Assembly (NCBI RefSeq): GCF_022695515.1
Contig: NZ_JALDPT010000008.1
Location: 80,115-144,114, forward strand
Direction: 5' to 3'
DNA length: 64,000 nucleotides
From: Phenylobacterium aquaticum
GTDB taxonomy: Bacteria > Pseudomonadota > Alphaproteobacteria > Caulobacterales > Caulobacteraceae
The translations under genes were made by a program, and so were the position numbers. Below the pieces are notes generated by a model. That model worked only from the letters and a program-made list of their open reading frames with translations, searched no databases and was not told the DNA's origin. This document shows positions 47,303-56,576 of the stretch, one piece after another (position 1 is the first letter of the stretch; each line of letters starts with the position of its first letter).

Positions 47303-47862
47303 GCCTTCTTCGCCGCCAACTCGGCGACTTCCTTGCGCAGGAGCTTCAGGGTCTCGTTCTGGCGCTTGATCATCTGCATCATCTCGGTGTCGCGCATCGC
47401 ATCGACCTTGTCGTGCAGGTGCATGATCTCCAGCTCGGCGCGCAGATTGACCAGGTAGTCGTGCTCCGCCGCCTCGCGGTCGCGGTCGGCCTGGCGGTTC
47501 TGGCTCATCATGATCACCGGGGCCTGGATCGCCGCCAGCATGGACAGCATCAGGTTCAGGAAGATGAAGGGATAGGGGTCGAAGGACAGACCGAACACCC
47601 GCGTGAGCACGTTCCAGCCGATCCACAGGGTGAGCGCCAGGAAGAAGCCGAAGATGAAGCTCCACGACCCGCCGATCTGCGCCACCCGGTCGGCGGTCCG
47701 GTCCCAGAAGGTCCGGTCGTCGACCCGCAGCGCGGGGTTCAGCCCGCTGGGCGCCTCGGTGGCGATCAGGTCGATGACGCTGCGTTGGACAGGCGTCAGG
47801 GCGTCGTAGTCACAGGCCAGCAGCTGCTGCGCCAGCTCCGAATGGCGTTCCGTCTTCGTCAT
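47299..47862 (-). CDS. DUF1003 membrane protein
   Basis: This 187-residue protein matches DUF1003: DRTADRVAQIGGSWSFIFGF opens the domain, and two transmembrane helices (about 69-88 and 100-118) are linked by FDPYPFIFLNLMLSM, the family hallmark. QAPVIMMSQNRQADRDR follows, and the C-terminus is a coiled coil. The function is unknown; members are inner-membrane proteins. Start and length are normal. Confidence 0.92.
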   Translation of the reverse strand: MTKTERHSELAQQLLACDYDALTPVQRSVIDLIATEAPSGLNPALRVDDRTFWDRTADRVAQIGGSWSFIFGFFLALTLWIGWNVLTRVFGLSFDPYPFIFLNLMLSMLAAIQAPVIMMSQNRQADRDREAAEHDYLVNLRAELEIMHLHDKVDAMRDTEMMQMIKRQNETLKLLRKEVAELAAKKA

Positions 47863-47999
47863 CGCGACCTCGTTCCTTGACCTGACCGACCGTCAACCTG
47901 TTCGATCAGCATTCGCATGCCGGGGCCGGGCCGCAAGTCATCCGGTCATGGGCTCAGACAAAGGCGCGTCCAAGGCGCCGTTTCGGGAGGGAGTGGATC

Positions 48000-48803
48000 A
48001 TGGCCGGGGTCGCCAAGGCAGACGGGCGCCGTTGCGCCTTCATCACCGGGGCCGCCAGCGGCATCGGGCTGGCCGCCGCCAAGCGCTTCGCCGCCGAGGG
48101 CTTCTTCGTCGGGATCGCCGATATCGACCAGCCCGGCGCCAAGGCGGCCCTGGAGGCCATCGGCCCCGGCAATGGCGTGGTGCTGAACCTGGATGTCCGC
48201 AAGCGGGCGGAATGGGACAAGGCGCTGGCCGCCTTCGCCAAGGCCACGGGCGGGCGGCTGGACCTGTTGGTCAACAACGCCGGCATCGCCCGCTTCGGCT
48301 GGCTGGAGGAGCAGTCCGAGGCCGATGTCGACCTGCAGATCGACATCAATGTGAAGGGCGTGATCCACGGCGCCCGCGCCGCCCTGGACCTGCTGCGGGC
48401 CACGCCGGGCTCGCGGCTGATCAATATCGCCTCCTGCGCCGGCCTGTTCGGCTCACCCCAAATGTCGGTCTATGCGGCGACCAAGTTCGCGGTGCGCGGC
48501 CTGAGCCAGGCGCTGGACGCCGAGTTCGCCCGCTTCGGCGTGGGGGTGGCCTGCGTGATGCCCTGGTTCGTGGAGACGCCGATCCTCGACGCCGGGGCCG
48601 ATCGCTCGAACCGCACCATCCGCGACGCCGTCAAGGACGGCGGCCACGTCGTCTATACGCCGCAGGACGCCGCCCAGGTGATCTGGGAGGCGAGCCAGGG
48701 CAAGGACCTGGAATACATCGTGGGCGATCGGGGCAAGCAGGTCCGCTTCATGACCCGCTTCTTCCCCAACCTGATCAGGAAGCAGATGAAGCGGGCGCTT
48801 TGA
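48000..48803 (+). CDS. Short-chain dehydrogenase/reductase
   Basis: This 267-residue SDR has TGAASGIGLAAAKRF (about 16-30), DIDQPG, NNAGIARFG, NIASCAGLFGSPQMS with the serine, and YAATKFAVRG (Y-x3-K). An aspartate after the second strand favours NAD(H). GGGAGGG lies before the ATG. The gene is monocistronic. Its 3' end overlaps the SleB-type gene, depending on that gene's corrected stop. The substrate is unknown. Confidence 0.92.
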   Translation: MAGVAKADGRRCAFITGAASGIGLAAAKRFAAEGFFVGIADIDQPGAKAALEAIGPGNGVVLNLDVRKRAEWDKALAAFAKATGGRLDLLVNNAGIARFGWLEEQSEADVDLQIDINVKGVIHGARAALDLLRATPGSRLINIASCAGLFGSPQMSVYAATKFAVRGLSQALDAEFARFGVGVACVMPWFVETPILDAGADRSNRTIRDAVKDGGHVVYTPQDAAQVIWEASQGKDLEYIVGDRGKQVRFMTRFFPNLIRKQMKRAL

Positions 48804-49895
48804 CGGGCTCGGTCCGCACCGCCGAGGTGGCGCTGAGGCGGGCGGGCTTCTGGGTGTCGGGGGCGGGCGTCGCAGCCTTCGCCTCGGTCGCCGAAGCGCC
48901 GGAGGCCGACAGGGCGGCCGGAGCGCCGCGGGCGCCTCGGTGATCACCGCCGAAGCCAGGCGGTAATCGGCCGCCGGACTGGTCGGCGCCGGGCCGGAGG
49001 TCAGATTGGCGTAGACCGGCTGGCTGGCCTGCTCCGGACCGACATCGGCTTCCGCCAGCAGGGTCTGGGGGGTCACCCCGCGCCCGAACCGATAGAACAC
49101 GTGCAGGCCCACCTGGGCGACGCGCAGCAGGTGCGGCCCCCAGGACGGCGCCACATTGATGGTGTGGAAGTGGGTGGCGTTGCCGACGGCGGCCATCACG
49201 CTGCCCGACAGGGCGCGGGCGGCCACCCGTTCGGCGCGGTTCCAGGCGTCGGGCTCACGGCCCCGGCGCATCGAGCCGTCGCAGGCGAAGCTGAACTGGC
49301 AACCGACGCCCCGGGCCGCGCCCTGGAACACCACGCCGCAGACGGTCTTCGGAAACACCGGGGAGCGGACGCGGTTCAGCACCACCTGGGCGACCGCGGC
49401 CTGGCCGGCGGCGCCTTCGCCGCGGGCCTCGAAATAGACCGCCTGGGTCAGGCAATCGAGCTCGCGAGAGCTGTCCAGAGCCCCGGCCAGGCGGAACGGG
49501 GCGGCGGCCGGCATGTAAGGGGAGCCGAAGGCCGCGCGCAGGAACAGCGGCGCCTGGACCGGCCGGTCGTCGGTGACCTGGCGCTCAAGCCGCTCGGCGA
49601 GGATGGCGCTCTGGCGGTCACGCTCGGCGGAGCCGGCGACGGTAAAGGGATCATGGGCCCGCGCGATCCGCAGGACGCCCGGGTCCATGTCGGCGGCTTC
49701 ACGCAGGAGAACGGTCTCGGAGAATCCGCCCGCGGCGGCCTCGGCGATACGCGAGGCGCGGGCGTGGTCGGTGGCGGCGCGGGCCATGCCGCCCGCGAGA
49801 TAGGCGCCGCCGAGGCCCAGGCCAATGCCCGAACCGATCAAAGCGGCGCTAGTCAGCGCACGCCAATCGGCGCGCGTCTGGAAGGTAGATGACAA
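48775..49895 (-). CDS. SleB-type cell wall hydrolase with a likely frameshift near its end
   Basis: This protein is about 373 residues if corrected. An N-terminal anchor (about 15-35, AALIGSGIGLGLGGAYLAGG) precedes the SleB hydrolase_2 domain (CLTQAVYFEARGE, AAVAQVVLNRVRSP, TVCGVVFQGA, CQFSFACDGS). The uncorrected frame turns arginine/proline-rich at about 48925 and then runs 350 bases antisense through the dehydrogenase gene. Adding one base restores an alanine-rich tail (APAALSASGASATEAKAATP) that stops at 48775. TTG at 49895 is the only sensible start. It is a paralogue of the hydrolase at 34700-35875. Confidence 0.75.
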
Positions 49896-49943
49896 AGGCG
49901 AGAATCCCGTGTGGCGAGGGCGTTGGCGCCCCCCGACATCGTT

Positions 49944-49984
49944 GTTTTCAACGGCCCCTGCTCTTGCTGGCGGCGGTTGAAAAC
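49944..49984. promoter_or_regulatory. Perfect inverted repeat upstream of the SleB-type gene
   Basis: GTTTTCAAC and GTTGAAAAC form a perfect 9-base inverted repeat separated by 23 bases, lying 49-89 bases upstream of the TTG start of the hydrolase. It may be an operator or a hairpin in the leader. The remaining 195 bases up to the next gene hold no further feature I can support. Confidence 0.45.
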
Positions 49985-50180
49985 GGGCCTGTCCGATACA
50001 CGTGGAAAGACAGGCTACGGCGAAGTTGAGGGGCTTATGGCCAAAACGCGCCAGGTCCGCAACCCCATACCGCACCGCAGCATGAATTTTGATGTGGATA
50101 AGCTTTACCCTGCCGGGCTGGAACCTCTGCCGCGCCGCGCCGTTGGGAAGGGCGGACTTTTCAATTCGCGGAGAACTTCC

Positions 50181-50366
50181 ATGCGCAAGACCCTTGGCCT
50201 GTTGGCCATCGCCGGACTGGCCCTGACGCTCGCGGCCTGCGGTCACAATGTCGAACAGCGCGCCGCCACCGGCGCGGCCACCGGCGCCGTCCTGGGCGGT
50301 CCTGTCGGCGCGGTCGCCGGCGCCGCCGTGGGCACCGCGGTGAGCAAGGGCGTCGACCCGCACTAG
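50181..50366 (+). CDS. Small glycine-zipper lipoprotein
   Basis: This 61-residue lipoprotein precursor has a signal peptide and lipobox LTLAAC (cysteine near residue 20), then ATGAATGAVLGGPVGAVAGAAVG, a glycine zipper of the type in OmpA-like or SmpA-associated lipoproteins. It should be lipid-anchored in the outer or inner membrane. CGGAGAA precedes the ATG. It is a single gene. Many alphaproteobacteria have short entericidin- or glycine-zipper-like lipoproteins; the function is unknown. Confidence 0.8.
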   Translation: MRKTLGLLAIAGLALTLAACGHNVEQRAATGAATGAVLGGPVGAVAGAAVGTAVSKGVDPH

Positions 50367-50486
50367 GCCCGGGCGCTTCTCCATCGTCGCCTCCCCAGGC
50401 TTCGGGTCTAGTCCAACTGCGTCATGCGCCGTCCCTGACGGTCGCTAGATTCGGCGGGGTTGGAAACGAATCCGGGGAGCGGCGCT

Positions 50487-50567
50487 TTGGGACATCTGGC
50501 TCTGGCGATCCTGACGCTGGCCGCCGTCATCGCCATTGTGGTCACCGGCTCGCATAGCCTGCTCTAA
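50487..50567 (+). CDS. Possible 26-residue membrane peptide
   Basis: A TTG-started frame encodes a 26-residue hydrophobic peptide (LALAILTLAAVIAIVVTG core) that would span the membrane once, ending in SHSLL. GGGGAG lies at suitable spacing. No family is recognised and such short frames can arise by chance; it is listed because the hydrophobic run and ribosome site coincide. Confidence 0.3.
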   Translation: MGHLALAILTLAAVIAIVVTGSHSLL

Positions 50568-50752
50568 CCCTGCCCGGCCGCGCGCCGGCGCCCCTCCCCG
50601 AACGCGGCCTTCTTGCGGTCATGATGCCGATCGAAGCTTCACTTCGGCGCGCGAGGCATGCCCTGCGCGGCGCCGCCGCCCGATCAGGGTTTAACCGCCT
50701 TCCCGGAGCGCGTAGGGAAACCGCAACGCCTCCCCGCCGTCAGGACCGACCC

Positions 50753-51370
50753 TTGCGCCAAGCCCTCTTCGCCCTCGCCGTCTCCGCCCTCGCCACCTCC
50801 GCCCAGGCGGCCGCCCCGCCCCCCGCCGCGGCGGCGACCCAGGACATGTCCATGGGCAACCCCAAGGCCAAGGTGGTGATCGACGAGTACGCCTCGCTGA
50901 GCTGCACCCACTGCGCCCACTTCAACAATGAGATCTTCCCCGGTTTCAAGGCCAAGTACGTCGACACCGGCAAGGTCCGCTACGTGCTGCACGAGTATCT
51001 GACCCCGCCCGAGCAGATCGCCGCCGCCGGCTTCCTGGTCGCCCGCTGCGCGGGGCCGGCCGGCTATTTCAAGGTGGTGGACAGCTTCTTCCGCTCCCAG
51101 GCGGAAATGTACGAGAAGCAGGACCTCAAGACCCCGCTGCTGGCGGCCGGCAAGGCGGGCGGGCTCGACGAGGCCGGCGTCAAGGCCTGCCTGGCCAATG
51201 AGGATCAGGTCCACGCCCTGGAGGCCCGCGTCCAGGCCGGCATCGACAAGGGAATCAACGCCACCCCCACCTTCTACGTCAACGGCGTGAAGGCCCAGGA
51301 GGGCGTCATGACCCTAGACCAGCTCGACACCGCCATCGCCCAGGCCGGCAAGCCGGCGAAGAAGAAGTAG
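50753..51370 (+). CDS. DsbA-family thiol:disulfide protein
   Basis: This 205-residue protein has a signal peptide (about 1-18, ending SAQA) and a thioredoxin/DsbA fold. The active site is SCTHCAHF (C-T-H-C, about 60) and a cis-proline loop lies in GINATPTFYVNG near 170. It acts on disulfides of exported proteins in the periplasm. TTG at 50753, with AGGA seven bases before, is chosen because the signal peptide starts there; a longer ATG frame adds an arginine-rich leader. It lies 78 bases upstream of uvrB in the same direction. Confidence 0.88.
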   Translation: MRQALFALAVSALATSAQAAAPPPAAAATQDMSMGNPKAKVVIDEYASLSCTHCAHFNNEIFPGFKAKYVDTGKVRYVLHEYLTPPEQIAAAGFLVARCAGPAGYFKVVDSFFRSQAEMYEKQDLKTPLLAAGKAGGLDEAGVKACLANEDQVHALEARVQAGIDKGINATPTFYVNGVKAQEGVMTLDQLDTAIAQAGKPAKKK

Positions 51371-51448
51371 GCCGGCCCCACCCTGCTGACAGCTCCTGAC
51401 ACGGCCTGCCCCTAGCGTCCGAGGGGTAAGCCTCCTAGGTTCAGGTTC

Positions 51449-53686
51449 ATGTCCCGTTCCCCCGCTCCCGGCGTCTCCGAGGCGCCCGCCGTCTTCGACT
51501 ATGACGAGGCCACGACGCCCATCCTGTGGACGCCGCACCGCCCTGCGCGGCCGGCCAAGTCCGAGGGCGGGCGGGTCTTCAAGCTGGTCAGTAATTATGA
51601 GCCGGCCGGCGACCAGCCGACCGCCATCGCCGAGCTGGTGGCGGGCCTTGAGGGCCGCGAGCATGACCAGGTGCTGCTGGGCGTCACCGGCTCCGGCAAG
51701 ACCTTCACCATGGCCAAGGTCATCGAGCAGACCCAGCGCCCGGCCCTGATCCTGGCGCCGAACAAGACCCTGGCCGCCCAGCTCTACAGCGAATTCAAGA
51801 GCTTCTTCCCGGAGAACGCGGTCGAGTTCTTCGTCTCCTACTACGACTATTACCAACCGGAGGCCTATGTCCCCCGGACCGACACCTATATCGAGAAGGA
51901 CTCCTCGATTAACGAGCAGATCGACCGCATGCGCCACTCGGCGACCCGGGCGATCCTGGAGCGGGACGACGTCATCGTCGTCGCCTCGGTCAGCTGCATC
52001 TACGGCATCGGCTCGGTCGAGACCTATACGGCCATGACCTTCTCCCTGTCGGTCGGCGACCGCATCGACGAGAAGAAGCTGCTCGCCGACCTCGTAGCCC
52101 AGCAATACAAGCGCAACGACCAGGCCTTCGAGCGCGGCACCTTCCGCCGCCGCGGCGACACCATCGAGATCTTCCCCGCCCACTATGAGGACCGCGCCTG
52201 GCGCCTGTCCCTGTTCGGCGACGAGATCGAGGCGATCACCGAGTTCGACCCGCTGACCGGCAAGAAGACCACCGATCTCGAGACCATCAAGATCTATGCG
52301 AACAGCCACTATGTGACGCCGCGCCCGACCCTGAACCAGGCCGTCAACCAGATCCGCGCCGAGCTGAAGGAGCGCCTCGACTGGATGGTGGCCAACGGCA
52401 AGCTGCTGGAGGCCCAGCGGCTGGAGCAGCGCACCACCTTCGACCTGGAGATGATCCAGGCCACCGGCTCCTGCGCCGGCATCGAGAACTATAGCCGCTA
52501 TCTCACCGGCCGCCGGGCCGGCGAGCCGCCGCCGACCTTCTTCGAATACATTCCAGAGAATGCGCTGCTGTTCGTCGACGAGAGCCACCAGACCGTGCCC
52601 CAGATCGGCGGCATGTACCGGGGCGACTACCGCCGCAAGTTCACCCTGGCGGAGTACGGCTTCCGCCTGCCGTCGGCGATCGACAACCGCCCGCTGAAAT
52701 TCGAGGAGTGGGAGGCCATGCGGCCGGCCACCATCCACGTCTCGGCCACCCCCGGAAACTGGGAGATGGAGAAGACCGGCGGGGTCTTCGCCGAACAGGT
52801 CATCCGCCCTACCGGCCTGATCGACCCGCCGGTGGAGATCAAGCCGGTCCACCAGGACGGCTTCAGCCAGGTCGACGACGTGATCGACCAGGTCCGCCAG
52901 ACCAACAAGCTCGGCTACCGCTCGCTGATCACCGTGCTCACCAAGAAGATGGCCGAGGACCTGACCGAGTACATGCACGAGCAGGGCCTGAGGGTCCGCT
53001 ACCTGCACTCCGACGTCGACACCATGGAGCGGATCGAGATCATCCGCGACCTACGGCTCGGCGCCTTCGACGCCCTGATCGGCATCAACCTGCTGCGCGA
53101 GGGCCTGGACATTCCCGAGTGCGGCCTGGTCGCCATCCTGGACGCCGACAAGGAAGGCTTCCTGCGCTCGGAGACCAGCCTGATCCAGACCATCGGCCGC
53201 GCCGCGCGGAACGTGGACGGCCGGGTCATCCTCTATGCCGACAACATCACCGGCTCCATGGAACGCGCCATGGCCGAGACCCGGCGCCGCCGCGAGAAGC
53301 AGGAGGCCTACAATCTCGCCCACGGCATCACGCCGGAAAGCGTGAAGAGCCAGATCAAGGAAATCCTCGCCTCCCCCTACGAGAAGGACCGCGTCACCGT
53401 GCCGGTGGGCGTGGCCGAGGACGGCTCCAAGCCGTTCCTGGGCGACAACTTCAAGGTCACCCTCAGGGACCTGGAGGCCAAGATGCGCGAGGCCGCCTCC
53501 AACCTGGAGTTCGAGACCGCCGCCCGCCTGCGCGACGAGATCAAGCGCCTGAAGCTGCTAGACTTGGAGTTCGCCAACGACGCCCTGACGGCGCCCGGCG
53601 AGGCCGTGGACAAGGACGCGGTGAAGCGCGTCAAGGCCGAGGCGCGGGCCGAAGCGGCGGAGCGGTTCCGGAAGGCGCGGCGGTAG
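51449..53686 (+). CDS. uvrB: UvrABC excision nuclease subunit B
   Basis: This 745-residue DNA-repair helicase has Walker [11 protein letters not shown] (about 77-86), the beta-hairpin region [22 protein letters not shown], and DESHQT as the Walker B counterpart. C-terminal motifs include [11 protein letters not shown] and QTIGRAARN, and a UVR domain ([25 protein letters not shown]) near 690. It verifies damage and loads UvrC in nucleotide excision repair. It is longer than typical (about 660-700) because of N- and C-terminal extensions. The start is unambiguous. Confidence 0.97.
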   Translation: MSRSPAPGVSEAPAVFDYDEATTPILWTPHRPARPAKSEGGRVFKLVSNYEPAGDQPTAIAELVAGLEGREHDQVLLGVTGSGKTFTMAKVIEQTQRPALILAPNKTLAAQLYSEFKSFFPENAVEFFVSYYDYYQPEAYVPRTDTYIEKDSSINEQIDRMRHSATRAILERDDVIVVASVSCIYGIGSVETYTAMTFSLSVGDRIDEKKLLADLVAQQYKRNDQAFERGTFRRRGDTIEIFPAHYEDRAWRLSLFGDEIEAITEFDPLTGKKTTDLETIKIYANSHYVTPRPTLNQAVNQIRAELKERLDWMVANGKLLEAQRLEQRTTFDLEMIQATGSCAGIENYSRYLTGRRAGEPPPTFFEYIPENALLFVDESHQTVPQIGGMYRGDYRRKFTLAEYGFRLPSAIDNRPLKFEEWEAMRPATIHVSATPGNWEMEKTGGVFAEQVIRPTGLIDPPVEIKPVHQDGFSQVDDVIDQVRQTNKLGYRSLITVLTKKMAEDLTEYMHEQGLRVRYLHSDVDTMERIEIIRDLRLGAFDALIGINLLREGLDIPECGLVAILDADKEGFLRSETSLIQTIGRAARNVDGRVILYADNITGSMERAMAETRRRREKQEAYNLAHGITPESVKSQIKEILASPYEKDRVTVPVGVAEDGSKPFLGDNFKVTLRDLEAKMREAASNLEFETAARLRDEIKRLKLLDLEFANDALTAPGEAVDKDAVKRVKAEARAEAAERFRKARR

Positions 53687-53743
53687 GGGCGGCCCCGATC
53701 CTGCACGACCGCTCCTCACCTGTGCCGATACGGAGCTGAGGCT

Positions 53744-54082
53744 ATGCGTGGGCGTGCGTTGAAGGTTGTGGCGGATAACGGGGCCAAGGCGATTGAGCCG
53801 GTCCCCGTCGAGGTGATTGCACCCGTTGTGGCGGAGGCCCCGTCGGCGCCGCCCGAGCGGATTTCAGATCAGGTGAAGCGGCTCCAGGCCGAGGCCCGCG
53901 GGCTGGCGCACAAGCATGTGTTGTCCCTGAAAACCGCGCTGGAGGACCTCAAGGCGCTGGCCGAGGACATCTCCTCGGGCGGCGATGTCTATCCGGCCGG
54001 GGTGCGCGAGATCGCCCGGCGGCTGGTGGAAGACTGCGAGGCCCGCGCCCAGGCGGTGGCGTCGCTGGCGATGCGGAACTGA
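53744..54082 (+). CDS. Conserved small hypothetical protein
   Basis: This 112-residue cytoplasmic protein has a valine/proline-rich start and a helical, coiled-coil-like second half (DQVKRLQAEARGLAHKHV, LEDLKALAEDIS, VREIARRLVED). No domain was recognised. GAGGCT lies before the ATG. It is 57 bases after uvrB and may be cotranscribed. The layout suggests a small regulatory or structural factor, but no function is claimed. Confidence 0.65.
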   Translation: MRGRALKVVADNGAKAIEPVPVEVIAPVVAEAPSAPPERISDQVKRLQAEARGLAHKHVLSLKTALEDLKALAEDISSGGDVYPAGVREIARRLVEDCEARAQAVASLAMRN

Positions 54083-54141
54083 TCGCCCTCTCCTGACGGG
54101 CCGCCAGTCATGCTAGGCTAGGCGCCGTCGGAGGGAGCCTC

Positions 54142-54348
54142 ATGCGCCTGACCATCACCGTCGATGACGCCCTGCTCGCGCGCGCTAGGGATCTCGTGGG
54201 GGAGGAGGACGACGCCAGGCTCATCCGCGACGCCCTGACGGCCCTGGTTCAAAGGGAGAGCGCGCGCCGGCTCGCCGGCTTGGGCGGCAGCGATCCCAAC
54301 GCCTCGGCTGCGCCCCGGCGCCGACCGGCGCGTCAGCAAGAGATTTGA
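54142..54348 (+). CDS. VapB-type antitoxin, apparently orphan
   Basis: This 68-residue protein has a ribbon-helix-helix/DUF2191-like pattern: MRLTITVDDALLARARDL, then DDARLIRDALTALVQRESARRLAGLGG, typical of VapB-type antitoxins paired with PIN toxins. No PIN-domain gene follows: the next 170 bases hold only repeats and then a minus-strand gene. GAGGGAG precedes the ATG. The toxin may be lost, or the protein may regulate from a distance. Confidence 0.75.
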   Translation: MRLTITVDDALLARARDLVGEEDDARLIRDALTALVQRESARRLAGLGGSDPNASAAPRRRPARQQEI

Positions 54349-54356
54349 ACCTCGAA

Positions 54357-54510
54357 CCCCACGAACCACAGGCGCTCCAAGGTCAGCGCGGACTCGTTCG
54401 TGTCGTTCGTGAGGTTCGTGGACAAGCCTTCCTTGCGGCCGCGCCGCCGTGACCGCCTGCGGCGGCCCCCTCCACCGCTTCGCGGTCCCCCTCCCCCAGC
54501 GGGGGAGGAA
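54357..54510. repeat. GTTCGTG-unit repeats and a partial CCCC...GGGG palindrome
   Basis: A truncated inverted copy at about 54357-54370 and a full plus-strand copy at 54395-54427 (with GTGTC and GTGAG variants) flank 25 bases. A partial CCCTCCCCCAGCGGGGGAGG palindrome lies at 54488-54510. They fill the convergent gap between the antitoxin and the SLATT-like gene. Confidence 0.75.
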
Positions 54511-54517
54511 CCGGGCT

Positions 54518-55042
54518 TCAGACCACCATGTCCTGGGCGCGTTCGGATTCGCGGCGGACCAGGCGGTTGACCTCGGCGGTGAAGGCCCGGGCGAGGTCGA
54601 TGCGACGCCGGCGAGCTTCTGCCGCCGGCGCCTCACCGGCGGCGGCCCAGTCGGAGCGGAAAAGCTCCAACTCGCCGGCCACCCCAAACTCGGCGGCGGC
54701 CAGCCGGGGGACGGACCGGCCGACACCGAAGACCTGGTCGGCGGCCACCGCCGCCGCCCCTAGACCCAGAAGCACATATCCAAAGGCGAAGGAGCCGATC
54801 GGCGTCGCCGCGACCAGCGGGAACGCCTCGCGCAGGGCCGGCAGCACCGCGCCCACGGCGATTCCACTCACACCCACGAAGCGCAGCAGATGCGAGGCCG
54901 CCTGGGCCAGGTGGCGACGGCGGCCGTACCAGCCGATCCGCTCGCGGGCGAAGGCCTCGCGGGCCGCCAGCAATTCGGGAAGTTCCGCGTCCGCCAAGGG
55001 GACGACGTCCAGACCCGCCACCACTCCGAACCGCCCAGCCAT
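54518..55042 (-). CDS. SLATT-like two-transmembrane protein
   Basis: This 174-residue protein has an N-terminal helical part containing RERIGWYGRRRHLAQAASHLLRF and two transmembrane helices (about 55-72 and 83-103). A helical tail (ELELFRSDWAAAG, ARAFTAEVNRLVRRESERA) follows. The order of helix, two TM segments and helical tail, with the RW/RWY..R..H start, is that of SLATT-domain proteins, which are 2TM effectors in some nucleotide-signalling immune systems. No nucleotidyltransferase or SLOG gene is adjacent, so a defence role is only a possibility. Confidence 0.6.
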   Translation of the reverse strand: MAGRFGVVAGLDVVPLADAELPELLAAREAFARERIGWYGRRRHLAQAASHLLRFVGVSGIAVGAVLPALREAFPLVAATPIGSFAFGYVLLGLGAAAVAADQVFGVGRSVPRLAAAEFGVAGELELFRSDWAAAGEAPAAEARRRRIDLARAFTAEVNRLVRRESERAQDMVV

Positions 55043-55132
55043 GCCGAGACTCTCCCTACACGCAGGAGGTCCCTCTACAACCGCAGGGACGCGGGCGCCG
55101 ATGCGGGGAATGGACGCAGCTTTCTGGGGAGG

Positions 55133-55399
55133 TCAGCCGACGAGGTCCGCGAATTCCTTGCTGCGGCGAAGCCAGGCGGCCGCATAGCCGCAGATAGGCG
55201 TGATCTTCAGCCCCTTGTCGCGGGCGTCGGCGGCCAGGGCCGCCATCAGCCGGCCGGACGCGCCAGTGCCGCGCAGGGCGACGGGCGCCTCCACATGGTC
55301 GATGATCAGCCGGTCGCCGGCGCGGCGATAGTCGGCCCAGGAGGTGAGGCCCTGCTCGACCATCTCGTAGCGGGCGCCGGTGTCTTTGAGCGCGTTCAT
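55133..55399 (-). CDS. Short GNAT acetyltransferase (YidJ/Gcn5-related type)
   Basis: This 88-residue protein matches the short GNAT family (COG2388): LIIDHVEAPVALRGTGASGRLMAALAADARDKGLKITPICGYAAAWLRR (in part) includes RGTGASGRL as the acetyl-CoA loop. The length is normal for this class. The substrate is unknown. Its start is 69 bases from a divergent lipoprotein gene. Confidence 0.87.
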   Translation of the reverse strand: MNALKDTGARYEMVEQGLTSWADYRRAGDRLIIDHVEAPVALRGTGASGRLMAALAADARDKGLKITPICGYAAAWLRRSKEFADLVG

Positions 55400-55468
55400 G
55401 TCCTAACATATGGGCGCCGACCGGCTTCCCGCCAGCTTCGCCTTGAGCTGCCGTCGCAGGAGATCGCC

Positions 55469-56023
55469 ATGACCCGCCGCATCCTGATTCTCGCCGCGAC
55501 CGCCGCCGTCGCCCTGTCGGCCTGCTCCAAGCCGACCGACCAGGGGGGCAAGGCGCCGGCCGCGGGCGCGCCGGCCGCGCCCTCTCAGACGGCGCCCAAG
55601 CGCAAGCCCGGCCTGTGGGAGCAGCGCGTCTCCAATGGCGACTTCGTGCAGGTCAGCCGCATCTGCCTCGACCCCGTGGTCGACGCCCGGCTGTCCTGGT
55701 GGGGCGCCCAGGCGACCCAGGACGTCTGCGAGAAGACCCTGGCCTCGCGCACGGCCGACGGCGGCTGGCGCTTCTCATCGGTCTGCGACATGGGCACGGG
55801 CGGCAAGACCACCACCTCGGGCGTCGCGACCGGCGACTTCGACAAGCACTACCAGATCACCGCCGAGAGCTCGACGGTGGGCGCCCAGACCCCGATGATG
55901 AACGGGACCCGCAAGATGGTGATCGACGCGGTCTGGCAGGGCCCCTGCCCCGTCGGCATGAAGGGCGGCGAGATGGAGCTGCCCGGCGGGGTTAAGATCA
56001 ATCTGCTCGACACGGCGAAATAG
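55469..56023 (+). CDS. DUF3617 lipoprotein
   Basis: This 184-residue lipoprotein has a signal peptide and lipobox ALSAC (cysteine near 19), then a DUF3617 domain opening with KPGLWEQRVSNGD and containing cysteine pairs (RICLDP, DVCEKT, SVCDMG, GPCPVG) for disulfides. The function of DUF3617 is unknown; it is common in proteobacterial periplasms. AGGAGATCGCC lies before the ATG at 55469. Confidence 0.85.
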   Translation: MTRRILILAATAAVALSACSKPTDQGGKAPAAGAPAAPSQTAPKRKPGLWEQRVSNGDFVQVSRICLDPVVDARLSWWGAQATQDVCEKTLASRTADGGWRFSSVCDMGTGGKTTTSGVATGDFDKHYQITAESSTVGAQTPMMNGTRKMVIDAVWQGPCPVGMKGGEMELPGGVKINLLDTAK

Positions 56024-56089
56024 ACGCCCGCCTGTCGGGACGGCGCGGGTCCGCCCGTCCTAGGATCGAACCCTTTGCAGGAGCCCCTC

Positions 56090-56575
56090 ATGGCCGAACC
56101 CGTCGACATCGCCCCGCGCCACGACCGCGAGCTGGTCATCGCCCACCTCATGGACGCCACGCCCGAGCAGCTGTTCAAGGCCTGGACCACGCCGGAGCTT
56201 TATCCGGAATGGTTCTGCCCCAAGCCCTGGCGGGCCGAGGTCTCGCACATGGACCTGCGTCCCGGCGGCGGCAGCCAGATGATGATGTACGGGCCGGACG
56301 GAGAATCCTTCCCGAACGGCGGCGTCTATCTGGAGATCGATCCCGGCCGGAAGCTCGTCTTCACCGACGCCTTCAGCGAGGGCTGGATCCCGAATCCGGA
56401 CGCCATGATGACCGCGGTCCTCACCTTCGAGCCCCAGGCCGACGGCCGCACGCTCTATACGGCGCGGGTCGGCCATCCGAGTCTGGAGAAGAAGGCCGAT
56501 CACGAGGCCCGGGGTTTCCACGACGGCTGGGGCGTCGTGGCCCAGCAGCTCGAAGCCCTGGCCAAGACCCTCTGA
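56090..56575 (+). CDS. SRPBCC/AHSA1-family protein
   Basis: This 161-residue protein has the AHSA1-type START-like fold: LVIAHLMDATPEQLFKAWTTPELYPEWF, then GGGSQMMMYGPDGESFPNGG and LVFTDAFSEGW. Such proteins bind hydrophobic ligands; some assist Hsp90. GCAGGAG precedes the ATG at 56090. Its end is one base from the convergent thiolase stop. Confidence 0.9.
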   Translation: MAEPVDIAPRHDRELVIAHLMDATPEQLFKAWTTPELYPEWFCPKPWRAEVSHMDLRPGGGSQMMMYGPDGESFPNGGVYLEIDPGRKLVFTDAFSEGWIPNPDAMMTAVLTFEPQADGRTLYTARVGHPSLEKKADHEARGFHDGWGVVAQQLEALAKTL

Positions 56576-56576
56576 G

